Below are positions 28,180-40,118 of a stretch of DNA of 64,000 nucleotides, in pieces. How positions within the stretch are numbered: the first letter of the stretch is position 1; each line of letters begins with the position of its first letter. Below the pieces are notes generated by a model that saw only the letters and a list, made by a program, of their open reading frames with translations, searched no databases and had not been told where the DNA came from. The stretch lies in the NCBI RefSeq assembly GCF_001431415.1, contig NZ_LDJI01000019.1:124001-188000 (forward strand), read 5' to 3'. A program made the translations under genes and the position numbers. Origin of the DNA: Stenotrophomonas humi. GTDB taxonomy: Bacteria > Pseudomonadota > Gammaproteobacteria > Xanthomonadales > Xanthomonadaceae.

Positions 28180-30834
28180 TTACAGGCTACGCGGCACTTC
28201 GATACGCTCGAAGCACTCGATCTGGTCGCCCGGCTTCACGTCGTTGTAGGCCTTCACGCCGATACCGCACTCGGTACCGTTGCGAACTTCTTCCACGTTT
28301 TCCTTGAAGCGGCGCAGCGATTCCAGCTCGCCTTCGAACACCACCACGCTGTCGCGCAGCACGCGGATCGGCTTGTTCCGCTTGACCACACCTTCGATGA
28401 TCATGCAGCCCGCCACAGCGCCGAACTTCGAGCTGCGGAAGACGTCGCGGACCTCGGCAATACCGATGATCTCTTCGCGGATCTCCACGCCCAGCAGACC
28501 GGAGGCCACCTGCTTCACCTGGTCGATCACGTCATAGATGATCGAGAAGTAACGCAGGTCCACGCCGTTGGATTCGATGATGCGACGTGCCGAAGCATCC
28601 GCACGCACATTGAAGCCGATCACCGTGGCCTTCGAAGCAACCGCCGAATTGGCGTCCGACTCGGTGATGCCGCCCACGCCGGAGTGGATCACGTTGATGC
28701 GGATGTCGTCGTTGGACAGGCCAACCAGCGACTGGCTCAGTGCCTGCACCGAACCCTGGACGTCGGCCTTGATCAGCAGGTTCAACACCTGCTGGCCTTC
28801 GCCCTTGCCCAGCTGCGCCATGATGTCTTCCATGCGGCTGCCCGCCGTGGCGACCAGGCGCGATTCACGACGCTTGGTTTCACGCGTCTGCGCAACATCC
28901 TTGGCCAGGCGCTCGTCTTCGACGACGACGAAGTCATCACCCGCTTCCGGCACGCCGGACAGACCCAGTACCTGCACCGGAATCGACGGACCAGCCTCAG
29001 CCACCTGCCGACCGGCTTCGTCGAACAGGGCGCGCACGCGGCCGTACTGAATGCCGCACACCAGGTAGTCGCCCTTCTTGAGCATGCCCTGCTGCACCAG
29101 CACCGTCGCGACCGGGCCACGGCCCTTGTCCAGCGAGGATTCGATGACCACACCGGAAGCGCGGCCTTCGGACACGGCCTTCAGTTCAAGCAACTCGGCC
29201 TGGATCGAAATCGCATCCAGCAGGTTGTCGATGCCCTGACCGGTCTTGGCGGAAATCTCCACCATCTGCGTGTCACCACCGAAGTCTTCGGCCACGACCT
29301 GCTCAGCGAGCAGTTCGTTCTTGACCCGCATCGGGTCGGCGGAGGACTTGTCGATCTTGTTGATCGCAACCACGATCGGCGCATTGGCGGCACGTGCGTG
29401 CTTGATCGCCTCCTTGGTCTGCGGCATCACGCCATCGTCAGCGGCAACCACCACCACCACGACGTCGGTCAGCTGCGCGCCACGGGCACGCATCGAGGTG
29501 AACGCGGCGTGGCCCGGGGTATCCAGGAAGCTGATCACGCCCTTCGGCGTCTCAACGTGATACGCACCGATGTGCTGGGTAATGCCGCCGGCTTCGCCGT
29601 TGGCGACCTTGGTGCGACGGATGTAATCCAGCAGCGAGGTCTTGCCGTGATCGACATGACCCATGATGGTGACCACCGGCGGACGCGCAACGGCATCGCC
29701 CTGGTTCGCATCATTGATGGCCAACAGCGCGTCTTCAGCGTCGTTGTTGCCGGCACGCACCGCCTTGTGGCCGAGTTCTTCGGTCACCAGCACGGCGGTG
29801 TCATGGTCGATGGACTGGGTGATGGTGGCCATCACGCCCATCTTGAACAGCGCCTTGACCACTTCGCCGCCCTTCAGGGCCAGCTTCTGCGCTAGGTCGG
29901 CCACGGTGACGGTATCGCCGATGGCGATCTCGCGCACCACTGGTGCCGTCGGACGCTCGAAGCCATGGCTGCCACTGCTGCCACGCGACTGATCATTGCC
30001 GCGGCGGCCCTGCGGTGCACGTGCACCCGGACGACCACGGGAATTATTGTTGTTGCTGTTGCCGCGACGCGCACGGTCGGACGCCGACAGGTGCAGCTGG
30101 CCACCAAAACGGTTGCCACCATCGCCATCGGAACCACGCGATTTGTTGCCGGGCTTGGCATTCGCGCCACCACGGTCATCACGCGCCGGAGCGGGTGCAG
30201 ACGCAGGGCCACGCGGCGCGGCGGCTGCCGGGCGCACGCTCTTGGCCGGCGTTGCTGCCGCTTCCTGCTTGGCCGGAGCGGCCTTGGCAGCCTCCACAGC
30301 CTTGACGGCATCTTCAGCAGCCTTGCGCTCAGCCTCTTCACGCTGACGCTCGGCGTCTTCAGCGGCCTTCTGGCGGGCAATGATTTCCTCATCACGCGCA
30401 CGGTCCTTCTCGGCCAGCATGCGCTGTTCGTCCAGATTGCGCTGACGTGACTCTTCAAGCTTGCGCAGGATGTCTGCGCGCTCTTCGTCCGGGGTCATCG
30501 CAGCCTTGCCACCTTCCGGCTTGACGTAGGTACGCTTCTGGCGCACCTCGACATTGACCGTGGTCTTGCTGCGACCAGCATTGACCGTCACTTCCTGGTG
30601 CTTGCGACGCGCCAGGGTGATTTTTTTCGGCGCGGCCTCAGCCTCGTCGGCGGGCTGCTCTTCCTTGCCGTGGGAACGGCGAAGGAAACCCAGCAGCTTC
30701 ACTTTCTCGGTACTGGTCACGATCTGATCGGGACCGCTGAATTTCATGCCGGCCTGAGCCAGCTGTTCCAGCAGTTTCTCGACCGGCGTGTTGACCAGTT
30801 CGGCGAGCTTGCGGATGGTGGTTTGCTGCGACAT
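28180..30834 (-). CDS. infB: Translation initiation factor IF-2
   Basis: IF-2 is the GTPase that delivers fMet-tRNA to the 30S subunit and joins the subunits. The 884 residues begin with the IF2 N domain (about 1-55), then a long charged coiled coil (about 110-190) and a disordered Ala/Pro/Gly/Asn-rich linker (about 190-300) with a run of asparagines. The G domain begins with GHVDHGKTS at about 391, followed by DTPGHAAF and NKIDK; domains II-IV complete the C-terminal half. It follows nusA by 95 bases. Shorter in-frame isoforms as in E. coli are possible but not evident. Confidence 0.98.
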   Translation of the reverse strand: MSQQTTIRKLAELVNTPVEKLLEQLAQAGMKFSGPDQIVTSTEKVKLLGFLRRSHGKEEQPADEAEAAPKKITLARRKHQEVTVNAGRSKTTVNVEVRQKRTYVKPEGGKAAMTPDEERADILRKLEESRQRNLDEQRMLAEKDRARDEEIIARQKAAEDAERQREEAERKAAEDAVKAVEAAKAAPAKQEAAATPAKSVRPAAAAPRGPASAPAPARDDRGGANAKPGNKSRGSDGDGGNRFGGQLHLSASDRARRGNSNNNNSRGRPGARAPQGRRGNDQSRGSSGSHGFERPTAPVVREIAIGDTVTVADLAQKLALKGGEVVKALFKMGVMATITQSIDHDTAVLVTEELGHKAVRAGNNDAEDALLAINDANQGDAVARPPVVTIMGHVDHGKTSLLDYIRRTKVANGEAGGITQHIGAYHVETPKGVISFLDTPGHAAFTSMRARGAQLTDVVVVVVAADDGVMPQTKEAIKHARAANAPIVVAINKIDKSSADPMRVKNELLAEQVVAEDFGGDTQMVEISAKTGQGIDNLLDAISIQAELLELKAVSEGRASGVVIESSLDKGRGPVATVLVQQGMLKKGDYLVCGIQYGRVRALFDEAGRQVAEAGPSIPVQVLGLSGVPEAGDDFVVVEDERLAKDVAQTRETKRRESRLVATAGSRMEDIMAQLGKGEGQQVLNLLIKADVQGSVQALSQSLVGLSNDDIRINVIHSGVGGITESDANSAVASKATVIGFNVRADASARRIIESNGVDLRYFSIIYDVIDQVKQVASGLLGVEIREEIIGIAEVRDVFRSSKFGAVAGCMIIEGVVKRNKPIRVLRDSVVVFEGELESLRRFKENVEEVRNGTECGIGVKAYNDVKPGDQIECFERIEVPRSL

Positions 30835-30929
30835 TCGGATCCTATGATCTTGTTGGCGCCCCCTCGATACAGACGAAGGTAGCGCGGAGTCTACGCCCTG
30901 AGCGGCTCAGGGCACTGTTCATCGCTGGC

Positions 30930-32441
30930 TCATTCGCCACGCTCCAGGCGGGCGATCTCCTCGGCGCGGGCTGCCAGGACCAGCGCCGCGGCACGCTCAA
31001 GATCCATACCCTCGATGCCGAACTCCAGAACCTCGTCGGCAGCCAGATCCGACAGATCCTCGCTCGTACGCACGCCGTGACCGGCCAGTGCGTACGCAGT
31101 TGCTTCATCCATGCCCTTCAATGCCAGCAGGTCTTCGGACGGCAGGCCATTCTCAGCCCCCTCCTCCACCGCCAGCGCCTCGTTCAGCAGCGCATCGCGA
31201 GCACGGGCGCGCAGTTCCTCGACGATGTCTTCGTCGAAGCCCTCCACCGCCAACAGCTCGCCGACCGGCACGTAGGCAATTTCTTCCACCGTACCGAAGC
31301 CTTCGGTCACCAGGATGCCTGCGATTTCCTCGTCCACTTCCAGCTTGTCCATGAACAGCTGGCGGGCGACGGTCTGCTCGGCCTCGGACTTCGCCGTGAC
31401 CTGATCCTGCGTCATCACATTCAGCTGCCAACCGGTCAGACGGCTGGCCAGACGCACGTTCTGGCCGCCCTTGCCGATGGCCTGCGCCAGGCGGTCTTCC
31501 GCCACGGCCAGGTCCATCGAGTGACGGTCTTCATCAACGATGATCGACTGCACTTCCGCCGGCGCCATCGCATTGATGACGAAATTGGCCGGGCTTTCGT
31601 TCCACAGCACGATATCCACGCGCTCACCATTGAGCTCGTTGGACACGGCCTGGACGCGCGAACCGCGCATACCGATGCACGCACCGATCGGATCGGTGCG
31701 CGTGTCGTGGGCCAGCACGGCGATCTTGGCGCGGTCGCCCGGATCACGTGCACAAGCCTTGATCTCGACCAGACCCTGGCCGACTTCCGGCACCTCGAGC
31801 TTGAACAGCTCGATCATGAACTCCGGCGCAGCGCGGCTGATGAACAGCTGCGGGCCACGCGGTTCCGAGCGGACTTCGGCCAGGTAACCGCGCACGCGGT
31901 CGCCGGCGCGCAGCACGTCGCGCGGAATGCCCTTGTCCTTCGGAATGAAGGCCTCGGCGTTGCCACCCAGGTCCACATAGATATTGCCGCGCTCGGCGCG
32001 CTTGACCACACCGGTCACCAGCTCACCAACGCGATCCTTCCACGCATCGACAACCTGCTGACGTTCGGCTTCGCGCACACGCTGCACGATCACCTGCTTG
32101 GCAGCCTGTGCGGCGATGCGACCGAAATCCGGGTTTTCAATCTGCTCTTCGATGTAATCGCCGAGCTCGACGCCGTCGGCCTCCTCGATCGCATCCATCA
32201 TGCGGATCTGACGGTCCGGCGACTCCATCACCACATCATCGGCAACCACTTCCCAGCGACGGAAAGTTTCGTAGTTGCCGTCTTTCTGGTTGATGGACAC
32301 GCGCGCGAGCACGTCCTGATCGGGATAGCGCTTCTTCGCCGCAGAGGCGAGTGCCGCTTCGATCGCGTCAAAGATCACTTCACGCGGCACGCCTTTTTCG
32401 TTGGCGACTGCGTCAACTACCAGCAACAGTTCCTTGCTCAT
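30930..32441 (-). CDS. nusA: Transcription termination/antitermination factor NusA
   Basis: NusA binds RNA polymerase and nascent RNA, promoting pausing, termination or antitermination. The 503 residues show an N-terminal RNAP-binding domain, an S1 domain (about 135-200, GVVKRAERGNIYVD), two KH domains (CIGMRGSRVQAV and AIGKGGQNVRLA) and two acidic C-terminal repeats. The ATG at 32441 follows GGAGTGAG; the upstream open frame is arginine-rich and overlaps rimP, so it is rejected. It starts four bases after the rimP stop. Confidence 0.98.
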   Translation of the reverse strand: MSKELLLVVDAVANEKGVPREVIFDAIEAALASAAKKRYPDQDVLARVSINQKDGNYETFRRWEVVADDVVMESPDRQIRMMDAIEEADGVELGDYIEEQIENPDFGRIAAQAAKQVIVQRVREAERQQVVDAWKDRVGELVTGVVKRAERGNIYVDLGGNAEAFIPKDKGIPRDVLRAGDRVRGYLAEVRSEPRGPQLFISRAAPEFMIELFKLEVPEVGQGLVEIKACARDPGDRAKIAVLAHDTRTDPIGACIGMRGSRVQAVSNELNGERVDIVLWNESPANFVINAMAPAEVQSIIVDEDRHSMDLAVAEDRLAQAIGKGGQNVRLASRLTGWQLNVMTQDQVTAKSEAEQTVARQLFMDKLEVDEEIAGILVTEGFGTVEEIAYVPVGELLAVEGFDEDIVEELRARARDALLNEALAVEEGAENGLPSEDLLALKGMDEATAYALAGHGVRTSEDLSDLAADEVLEFGIEGMDLERAAALVLAARAEEIARLERGE

Positions 32442-32445
32442 CGAC

Positions 32446-33036
32446 TCACTCCGCGCGCGGCTTTTTGGCCGCCGTTTCGTTGTTGGATTTATTCTTGGCC
32501 TTGTCACCCTGCTTGGGCGCCGGGCCAGTCGGTTTGGTCGGTGCAAGGCCCAAAGCGGCCCAGTCCGGAATGATGCGAGCCTTGTCGATGTTGTCGAACG
32601 AAGCCACGAACGGCTTTCCATCGACAACGAACGTCACAGTGCCCTTGGCAAGATCCACTTCGGCGATCTCACCCTGCAGACGACGGCGATTCTCCTGCGG
32701 CAGCTTCAAGGCCACCTTGGCCGACTGGCCCAGGTGCTGCTCGAAATGCTCCAGCGTGAACAGCGGGCGATCCACGCCGGGGGAAGACACTTCCAGCGTG
32801 TAATTGCCGCTGATCGGATCCTCCACATCCAGCTGTGCCGACACTTCACGGCTGACCCGCTCGCAGTCGTCGACATTGACCATGCGCTCAGGCTGTTCGG
32901 CCAGCGGCACATCGATGTAAAGGCGCAGCGTGGCGCCGCCGGGCGCCGGCAGATATTCGGCACCCAACAAATCGAGCCCCAGCGCTTGCACGGTGGGGCC
33001 CAGCAGATTCGCGATTTCAGTAGCTTTGTCGCTCAC
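32446..33036 (-). CDS. rimP: Ribosome maturation factor RimP
   Basis: RimP helps early assembly of the 30S 3' domain. The 196-residue protein has the N-terminal alpha/beta domain with [18 protein letters not shown] near residues 95-112 and a C-terminal SH3-like domain ([15 protein letters not shown]). A basic, low-complexity tail of about 30 residues (after PTKPTGP) is longer than in E. coli RimP. It heads the rimP-nusA-infB message behind tRNA-fMet. Confidence 0.96.
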   Translation of the reverse strand: MSDKATEIANLLGPTVQALGLDLLGAEYLPAPGGATLRLYIDVPLAEQPERMVNVDDCERVSREVSAQLDVEDPISGNYTLEVSSPGVDRPLFTLEHFEQHLGQSAKVALKLPQENRRRLQGEIAEVDLAKGTVTFVVDGKPFVASFDNIDKARIIPDWAALGLAPTKPTGPAPKQGDKAKNKSNNETAAKKPRAE

Positions 33037-33104
33037 AGCCTGCCTTGTTTCGATAAATGAGGACCGGCGTTACCCAGTCGGGACTTTCCGTATTGCGGAA
33101 ACAA

Positions 33105-33128
33105 CAAAGGGCCCATCAGGGCCCTTTG
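33105..33128 (-). terminator. Perfect hairpin between tRNA-fMet and rimP
   Basis: CAAAGGGCCC pairs perfectly with GGGCCCTTTG around ATCA; TTGTTTCC follows on the minus strand. Together with hairpins at 33137-33156, 33163-33186 and 33201-33232 it forms the metY-rimP spacer. In E. coli the same spacer contains terminators and RNase III sites that separate the tRNA from the protein-coding message. Confidence 0.6.
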
Positions 33129-33136
33129 TCCGGCAT

Positions 33137-33232
33137 GAATCCGGTGATCTGGATTCCGGTTACAAGAACGGAAGCAAACGTTCTTGCGAGCCCAGACTCT
33201 GGCCTTTATCAGCATGACTGATGATAAAGGCC
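33137..33232. repeat. Three successive inverted repeats downstream of tRNA-fMet
   Basis: GAATCC/GGATTC (33137-33156), CAAGAACG/CGTTCTTG (33163-33186) and GGCCTTTATC/GATAAAGGCC (33201-33232) follow one another without overlap. None has a clear T-run. They probably act in tRNA release, partial termination or control of rimP-nusA expression. Confidence 0.5.
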
Positions 33233-33237
33233 GAAGC

Positions 33238-33314
33238 TGGTAGCGGGGGCAGGATTTGAACCTGCGACCTTCGGGTTATGAGCCCGACGAGCTGCCAGAC
33301 TGCTCCACCCCGCA
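33238..33314 (-). tRNA. metY: Initiator tRNA-fMet (anticodon CAU)
   Basis: A 77-base initiator tRNA: the anticodon stem carries the three diagnostic G:C pairs (TCGGG, loop CTCATAA, CCCGA), the D arm starts GGAGCAG, and CCA is encoded. Position 1 is U and position 72 is U, so the end pair is an unpaired U-U instead of the C-A of E. coli; an unpaired 1-72 is the hallmark needed for formylation. It stands before rimP-nusA-infB exactly like E. coli metY. Confidence 0.97.
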
Positions 33315-33325
33315 GCAGAAGCGGA

Positions 33326-33354
33326 ATTATGAAGTAATTAAGCGGAAGTTGCAA
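33326..33354 (-). promoter_or_regulatory. Predicted sigma70 promoter of metY-rimP-nusA-infB
   Basis: Minus-strand -35 TTGCAA (33349-33354), a 17-base spacer and -10 CATAAT (33326-33331), ending 11 bases before the tRNA 5' end. The hexamers and spacing are identical to the rpmI promoter at 8714-8742. Confidence 0.75.
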
Positions 33355-33379
33355 GCTTTATTTACTTCACCGATTTCCC

Positions 33380-33456
33380 CGTTTCGGGAGAAACCACCGG
33401 AAGAAACTCTTCCGGGTGAACCACCTTTCGGTGATTCCGACTTCGCCGGTGAACCG
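33380..33456. repeat. Hairpin cluster between nuoN and the tRNA-fMet promoter
   Basis: Successive stem-loops fill the intergenic stretch: CCCG/CGGG near 33380, CCGGAAGA/TCTTCCGG near 33400, CACC/GGTG with TTTC loop near 33421, and CGCCGGT/ACCGGCG near 33444. No T-run follows any of them on the minus strand. They lie at the 3' end of the nuo message and may protect or end it. The rest of 33317-33515 holds only the tRNA promoter. Confidence 0.5.
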
Positions 33457-33515
33457 GCGCCGTCGTCAACTCAGGAGATGAATATTACACGATTCACGAG
33501 AGTTTGTATCGTTTT

Positions 33516-34982
33516 TTATGACAAATGTGCAAAAGCATTGCGCATCCACTCCAGAATCGGCCCCAAACCCAGCGGCAGCACCAGAAGCACGATGGAATTC
33601 ACGCCCAGCACGATGCCCAGGATGCGGTCATTGTTGCGCGGCAGCGGCTCACCCACCGGCTCATCGAAGTACATGACCTTGATGACCCGCAGGTAATAGA
33701 AGCAGCCGATCACCGCGCAAAGCACACCCAACAGGGCCAGCCACAGCAGACCGCCATTGACTGCCGCAGCCAGCACCGACAACTTGGTCCAGAAACCGAG
33801 GAACGGCGGGATGCCGGCCAGCGACGCCATGATGCACAGCACCAGCCCTGCCATCCACGGACTGCGGGCGTTCAGACCCTTGAAGTCCTCGATGTTCTCG
33901 GCTTCAAAGCCGGCACGGGACAGCGCGATGATCGCGCCGAACGCAGCGGTGGACATGATGGCGTAGGCGATCGCATAGAACATCGCGGCCGAATAGCCCT
34001 GCTCGCCACCGCCGGCAATGCCCATCAGCAGGAAGCCGATGTGCGACACGGTCGAGTACGCCAGCATGCGCTTGAGATTGGTCTGCGCGATGGCCATCAG
34101 GTTGCCGATGATCAGCGACAGCGCGGCCAGGCCGGCCAGCACGTACTGAAGCTCGGTCGACAGCGGGCCAACGCCCACTTCCAGCAGGCGATACGCCATG
34201 CCGAAAGCAGCCAGCTTCGGTGCCGAGCTGATGAACAGTGCGATCGGTGCCGGGGCACCCTGGTACACGTCAGGCAGCCACATGTGGAACGGCGCGGCGC
34301 CCAGCTTGAAAGCCACGCCGGCGATCATGAACACGGCGCCGGTCAACAACAGCAGGCGCTCATCGGAATGGGCGATGGCAGCGTGGATCACGTCCAGGTG
34401 CAGCGAACCGGTGGCGCCGTAGATCAGCGACATGCCGTACAGCAGCAAACCCGAGGCCAGCGAACCCAGCACGATGTACTTCATGCCGGCTTCCGCAGCC
34501 AGCTTGTTCTCACGGTTGCTGGCAACCAGCGCGTAGGAACACAGTGCGAGCAGCTCCAGACCGAGGTAGACCATCAGCAGGCTGCCGGCGGACACCAGGA
34601 TCATCATGCCGGCGGTGGCGAACAGGATCAGCACCGGGATTTCACCCTGGAACAGATTGCGTTCGCGCAGGTAGCTCCAGCCGTACACAAGGCTCAAGCC
34701 ACTGACCAGCACCACCACGGTCTTCATGATGTCAGCGGCGTTGTCACGGATGAACATGCCGTGGAACACCTCGCCCTGCCCGCCCACGCCGCCAAGCAGC
34801 ATCACAAAGGCGACAGCGAGGATGGCTACCGAGATGAAATGGGTCCAGACCTTGTGTCGATCGCTGATGAACAGATCAAGGATCAACAGGGCGAAAGCAC
34901 CACCGATCACCACCATTTCTGGCAGCAACGGCGGGAGGTCGGCAGTGGTCAACGGCAGAAGCGTCGGCGTGGTCATCATCAA
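33516..34982 (-). CDS. nuoN: NADH-quinone oxidoreductase subunit N
   Basis: This 488-residue antiporter-like membrane subunit of complex I has about 14 transmembrane helices. It shows the conserved GLELLALCSYALVA segment with the key glutamate in helix 5, a lysine-bearing LGAAPFHMWLPDVY motif in the broken helix 7 region and LKRMLAYSTVSHIGF. NuoN, M and L together translocate protons. It is the last gene of the nuo operon, 30 bases after nuoM. The start could be any of three successive Met codons. Confidence 0.97.
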   Translation of the reverse strand: MMMTTPTLLPLTTADLPPLLPEMVVIGGAFALLILDLFISDRHKVWTHFISVAILAVAFVMLLGGVGGQGEVFHGMFIRDNAADIMKTVVVLVSGLSLVYGWSYLRERNLFQGEIPVLILFATAGMMILVSAGSLLMVYLGLELLALCSYALVASNRENKLAAEAGMKYIVLGSLASGLLLYGMSLIYGATGSLHLDVIHAAIAHSDERLLLLTGAVFMIAGVAFKLGAAPFHMWLPDVYQGAPAPIALFISSAPKLAAFGMAYRLLEVGVGPLSTELQYVLAGLAALSLIIGNLMAIAQTNLKRMLAYSTVSHIGFLLMGIAGGGEQGYSAAMFYAIAYAIMSTAAFGAIIALSRAGFEAENIEDFKGLNARSPWMAGLVLCIMASLAGIPPFLGFWTKLSVLAAAVNGGLLWLALLGVLCAVIGCFYYLRVIKVMYFDEPVGEPLPRNNDRILGIVLGVNSIVLLVLPLGLGPILEWMRNAFAHLS

Positions 34983-35012
34983 ATCCTGGAATCAATACTC
35001 TCGACGGGCCGC

Positions 35013-36524
35013 TTACAGCAGCTTGCTCGATGCGATCTGCATCGCCAGCTTGGCGATGGACGGCTCCATCAGATCGGTCAGCGGCTTGGGATACAGGCCC
35101 AGCGCCAGCGTACCGACGGCGAACACACCCAACACCAGCCACTCACGACCATTCATGTCCTTCAGCTCGGCAACATGGGCATTGCCCACTTCACCGAAGA
35201 ACACGCGCTTGTACAGCCACAGCGAATACGCCGCGCTGATGATCAGCGTGGTGGCCGCGCCCAGCGCAACCAGCGGATTCCACTGGAATGCAGCCAGCAC
35301 GATCATGAATTCGCCGACGAAACCGCTGGTGCCCGGCAGGCCCGAATTGGCCATGAAGAACAGCAGCGCGAAGGCGGCAAACCACGGCATCACGTTGACC
35401 ACGCCGCCGTAATCGGCGATGCGGCGACTGTGCATGCGGTCGTACAACACGCCCACGCAGGAGAACATGGCGCCGGACACGAAGCCGTGCGAAATCATCT
35501 GCACCATCGCGCCCTGCAGGCCCAGACGGGCAGCATCGGCGTTACCGGCTTCGCGCACCAGCCACAGCGCGGTGAAGGTGCCGAGGGTGACAAAGCCCAT
35601 GTGCGCGACCGACGAATAGGCAATCAGCTTCTTCATGTCGTCCTGGACCATTGCAACCAGGCCGACGTAGATCACCGCGACCAACGACAGCGCGATCACC
35701 AACCAGGCCCACTCGTGGCTGGCATCGGGAACGATCGGCAGGTTGAAGCGCAGGAAGCCATAACCACCGATCTTCAGCGCGATGGCCGCCAGGATCACCG
35801 AACCGGCAGTCGGCGCTTCAACGTGCGCGTCCGGCAGCCAGGTGTGCACCGGGAACATCGGCACCTTGACCGCGAAGGCGACCAGGAAGGCGAAGAATAT
35901 CCAGGTCTGCTCCTTGGCCGACAGCTGCAGCTGGTACAGGTCGGCGAGCTGGAAGCTGCCGCCCTTCATGTACAGGTAGACCAGCGCCACCAGCATCAGC
36001 ACCGAGCCGAGGAAGGTGTACAGGAAGAACTTCATCGCCGCGTAGATGCGACGCGGACCGCCCCAGACACCGATGATCAGGAACATCGGGATCAGCATGG
36101 CTTCAAAGAACACGTAGAACAGCATCGCGTCGGTAGCGGCAAAAATGCCGACCGTGACGCCTTCCAGGACCAGGAAGGCGGCAACGTACTGATTGACGCG
36201 CTTGTCGACCACGCCCCAGGCACCGATCAGCGCGAGCACGCCGATCAGCGTGGTCAGCAGGATCAGGGCGATGGCGATACCGTCAACGGCCAGGTTGTAG
36301 CCGATGCCGAAGGCCGGGATCCACGGATGCTGCTCGACAAACTGCATGATGTCGGCCGCATTGCGGTCGTAACCGCTGAGCAGACCGAGGCTCACCAGGA
36401 AGGTGAGCAGTGCCACCGCCAGGGACGCCCAACGGGCGGCCTGGGCGTTGCGCAGGGCGAGGATCAACGCACCACCGAGGATCGGCAGCCAGATGAGAAT
36501 ACTAAGTAGGGGCCAGTTCGACAC
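35013..36524 (-). CDS. nuoM: NADH-quinone oxidoreductase subunit M
   Basis: This 503-residue antiporter-like complex I subunit shows an AMLIPMFLIIGVWGG segment with the conserved glutamate at the N-terminal side of helix 5, VPMFPVHTWLPDAHVEAP in the helix 7 region and MKKLIAYSSVAHMGF typical of NuoM. Length matches the family. It follows nuoL by 19 bases. Confidence 0.97.
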   Translation of the reverse strand: MSNWPLLSILIWLPILGGALILALRNAQAARWASLAVALLTFLVSLGLLSGYDRNAADIMQFVEQHPWIPAFGIGYNLAVDGIAIALILLTTLIGVLALIGAWGVVDKRVNQYVAAFLVLEGVTVGIFAATDAMLFYVFFEAMLIPMFLIIGVWGGPRRIYAAMKFFLYTFLGSVLMLVALVYLYMKGGSFQLADLYQLQLSAKEQTWIFFAFLVAFAVKVPMFPVHTWLPDAHVEAPTAGSVILAAIALKIGGYGFLRFNLPIVPDASHEWAWLVIALSLVAVIYVGLVAMVQDDMKKLIAYSSVAHMGFVTLGTFTALWLVREAGNADAARLGLQGAMVQMISHGFVSGAMFSCVGVLYDRMHSRRIADYGGVVNVMPWFAAFALLFFMANSGLPGTSGFVGEFMIVLAAFQWNPLVALGAATTLIISAAYSLWLYKRVFFGEVGNAHVAELKDMNGREWLVLGVFAVGTLALGLYPKPLTDLMEPSIAKLAMQIASSKLL

Positions 36525-36543
36525 GTCTTCTATTCCGTACAGG

Positions 36544-38655
<2,112 letters not shown>

Positions 38656-38661
38656 CTCGGA

Positions 38662-38967
38662 TCAGCCCTTCAGCGAATCAACTTCGCCCACGTTGATGGT
38701 GTGGCGAGTACGGAACAAGGTCACCAGGATCGCGAGGCCGATTGCAGCTTCCGCCGCGGCCACGGTCAGGATGAAGAACACGAACAGCTGTCCGGCGGTA
38801 TCGCCGAGCTGACGCGAGAAGGCTATGAAGTTGATGTTCACCGACAGCAGCATCAGTTCGATCGACATCAACAGCACGATGATGTTCTTCCGGTTGAGGA
38901 AGATGCCGGCAACGGAGATGCAGAACATCACCGCGCCCAACGCGAGCATATGGCCCAGAGAAATCAT
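38662..38967 (-). CDS. nuoK: NADH-quinone oxidoreductase subunit K
   Basis: A 101-residue membrane subunit with three transmembrane helices and the conserved membrane glutamates ([10 protein letters not shown] and [10 protein letters not shown]) that line the proton path near the quinone end. The start overlaps the end of nuoJ by four bases. Confidence 0.97.
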   Translation of the reverse strand: MISLGHMLALGAVMFCISVAGIFLNRKNIIVLLMSIELMLLSVNINFIAFSRQLGDTAGQLFVFFILTVAAAEAAIGLAILVTLFRTRHTINVGEVDSLKG

Positions 38968-39617
38968 GGCTTGGCCTCCTCGCCACCATCGTTATGCGTT
39001 TCCGACTGCACCACCGGTCTTTCAGCGGCCATCTTGACGATGCGCAGGCGGTCTTTCGCCTTGACCATGGTCTGTTCGGTCGGGTTCTGCGTCTTCAGGC
39101 CCTGGCGGCGGCGCAGGGTCAGCATCACGGCTGCCACCACGGCGACGGTCAGGATCACGGCCGCGAATTCGAACGGCAGCAGGTATTCAGTGAACAGGCT
39201 GCGCGCCAGCCAGGTGATGTTTGAGGTGTCGGCGGCGATCGCAGCGGCGTTGTCCACGGGGAAAGGCGCGGTGCGGGCCTTGATGCCGATCAGGGTCAGC
39301 ATCTGCACCAGCATCACCACCGCGACCACCAGGCCGACCGGCAGGTAACGCACCCAGCCTTCACGCAGGTTGGTGGTGTCGATGTCCAGCATCATCACCA
39401 CGAACAGGAACAGCACCATCACCGCGCCGACGTACACCAGCACCAGGGTGACACCCAGGAACTCGGCCCCTACCAGCAGCCACACACAGGCCACCGAGAA
39501 GAAGGTCAGGATCAGGCACAACACGGCATACACCGGGTTGCGCACGCTGATCACGGACGCCGCTGAAATGCCGGCGATGACCGAGAAGAACCAGAAAGCA
39601 ATATTTACCCAATCCAT
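38964..39617 (-). CDS. nuoJ: NADH-quinone oxidoreductase subunit J
   Basis: A 217-residue membrane subunit with five transmembrane helices. The third carries the pi-bulge region [18 protein letters not shown], which changes shape during proton pumping. A charged C-terminal tail after about residue 175 ([10 protein letters not shown] onward) makes it longer than E. coli NuoJ. It lies nine bases after nuoI. Confidence 0.96.
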   Translation of the reverse strand: MDWVNIAFWFFSVIAGISAASVISVRNPVYAVLCLILTFFSVACVWLLVGAEFLGVTLVLVYVGAVMVLFLFVVMMLDIDTTNLREGWVRYLPVGLVVAVVMLVQMLTLIGIKARTAPFPVDNAAAIAADTSNITWLARSLFTEYLLPFEFAAVILTVAVVAAVMLTLRRRQGLKTQNPTEQTMVKAKDRLRIVKMAAERPVVQSETHNDGGEEAKP

Positions 39618-39626
39618 CTCAAGACC

Positions 39627-40115
39627 TCAGCGGAAGGCAGCGTCGGCGGCGCGGCGCTCGGCGATTTCGGCTTCAAGCCGGTCGCCAATGGCCAGCAGCT
39701 GCGGCTTGGTGATGATGTTCTCGCCACGCTTCTCGAAGTGGTACTCGAGAATGTGGGTCTCGACGATCGAGTCCACCGGGCAGCTTTCTTCACAGAAGCC
39801 GCAGAAGATGCACTTGAACAGATCGATCTCGTAACGCGTGGTGCGGCGGGTGCCGTCCTCGCGCTTGGCCGAGTCGATGGTGATGGCCAGCGCCGGGCAC
39901 ACCGCTTCGCACAGCTTGCAGGCGATGCAGCGCTCTTCACCGTTGGGGTAACGGCGCAGGGCGTGCAGGCCACGGAAACGCGGCGACTGCGGGAACTTCT
40001 CCATCGGGTACAGCACGGTGTACTTGGGCTTGAACGCGTACTTCAGCGTCAGCCACAGGCCGCCGAGCAGCTCCAGGAGCAGCAGGCTTTTGAAATAGTG
40101 GGTGATCTTATTCAT
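39627..40115 (-). CDS. nuoI: NADH-quinone oxidoreductase subunit I
   Basis: This 162-residue peripheral-arm subunit carries two [4Fe-4S] clusters (N6a, N6b). The ligands are Cys63, 66, 69 and 73 ([12 protein letters not shown]) and Cys102, 105, 108 and 112 ([12 protein letters not shown]). All eight are present. It passes electrons from NuoG to NuoB and is encoded three bases after nuoH. Confidence 0.97.
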   Translation of the reverse strand: MNKITHYFKSLLLLELLGGLWLTLKYAFKPKYTVLYPMEKFPQSPRFRGLHALRRYPNGEERCIACKLCEAVCPALAITIDSAKREDGTRRTTRYEIDLFKCIFCGFCEESCPVDSIVETHILEYHFEKRGENIITKPQLLAIGDRLEAEIAERRAADAAFR

Positions 40116-40118
40116 GAA

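Noticed and set aside
32442..32627. N-terminal extension of nusA
   Set aside because: The extra 62 codons lie inside rimP, are arginine- and serine-rich, and the family start MSKELL at 32441 has a good ribosome-binding site.
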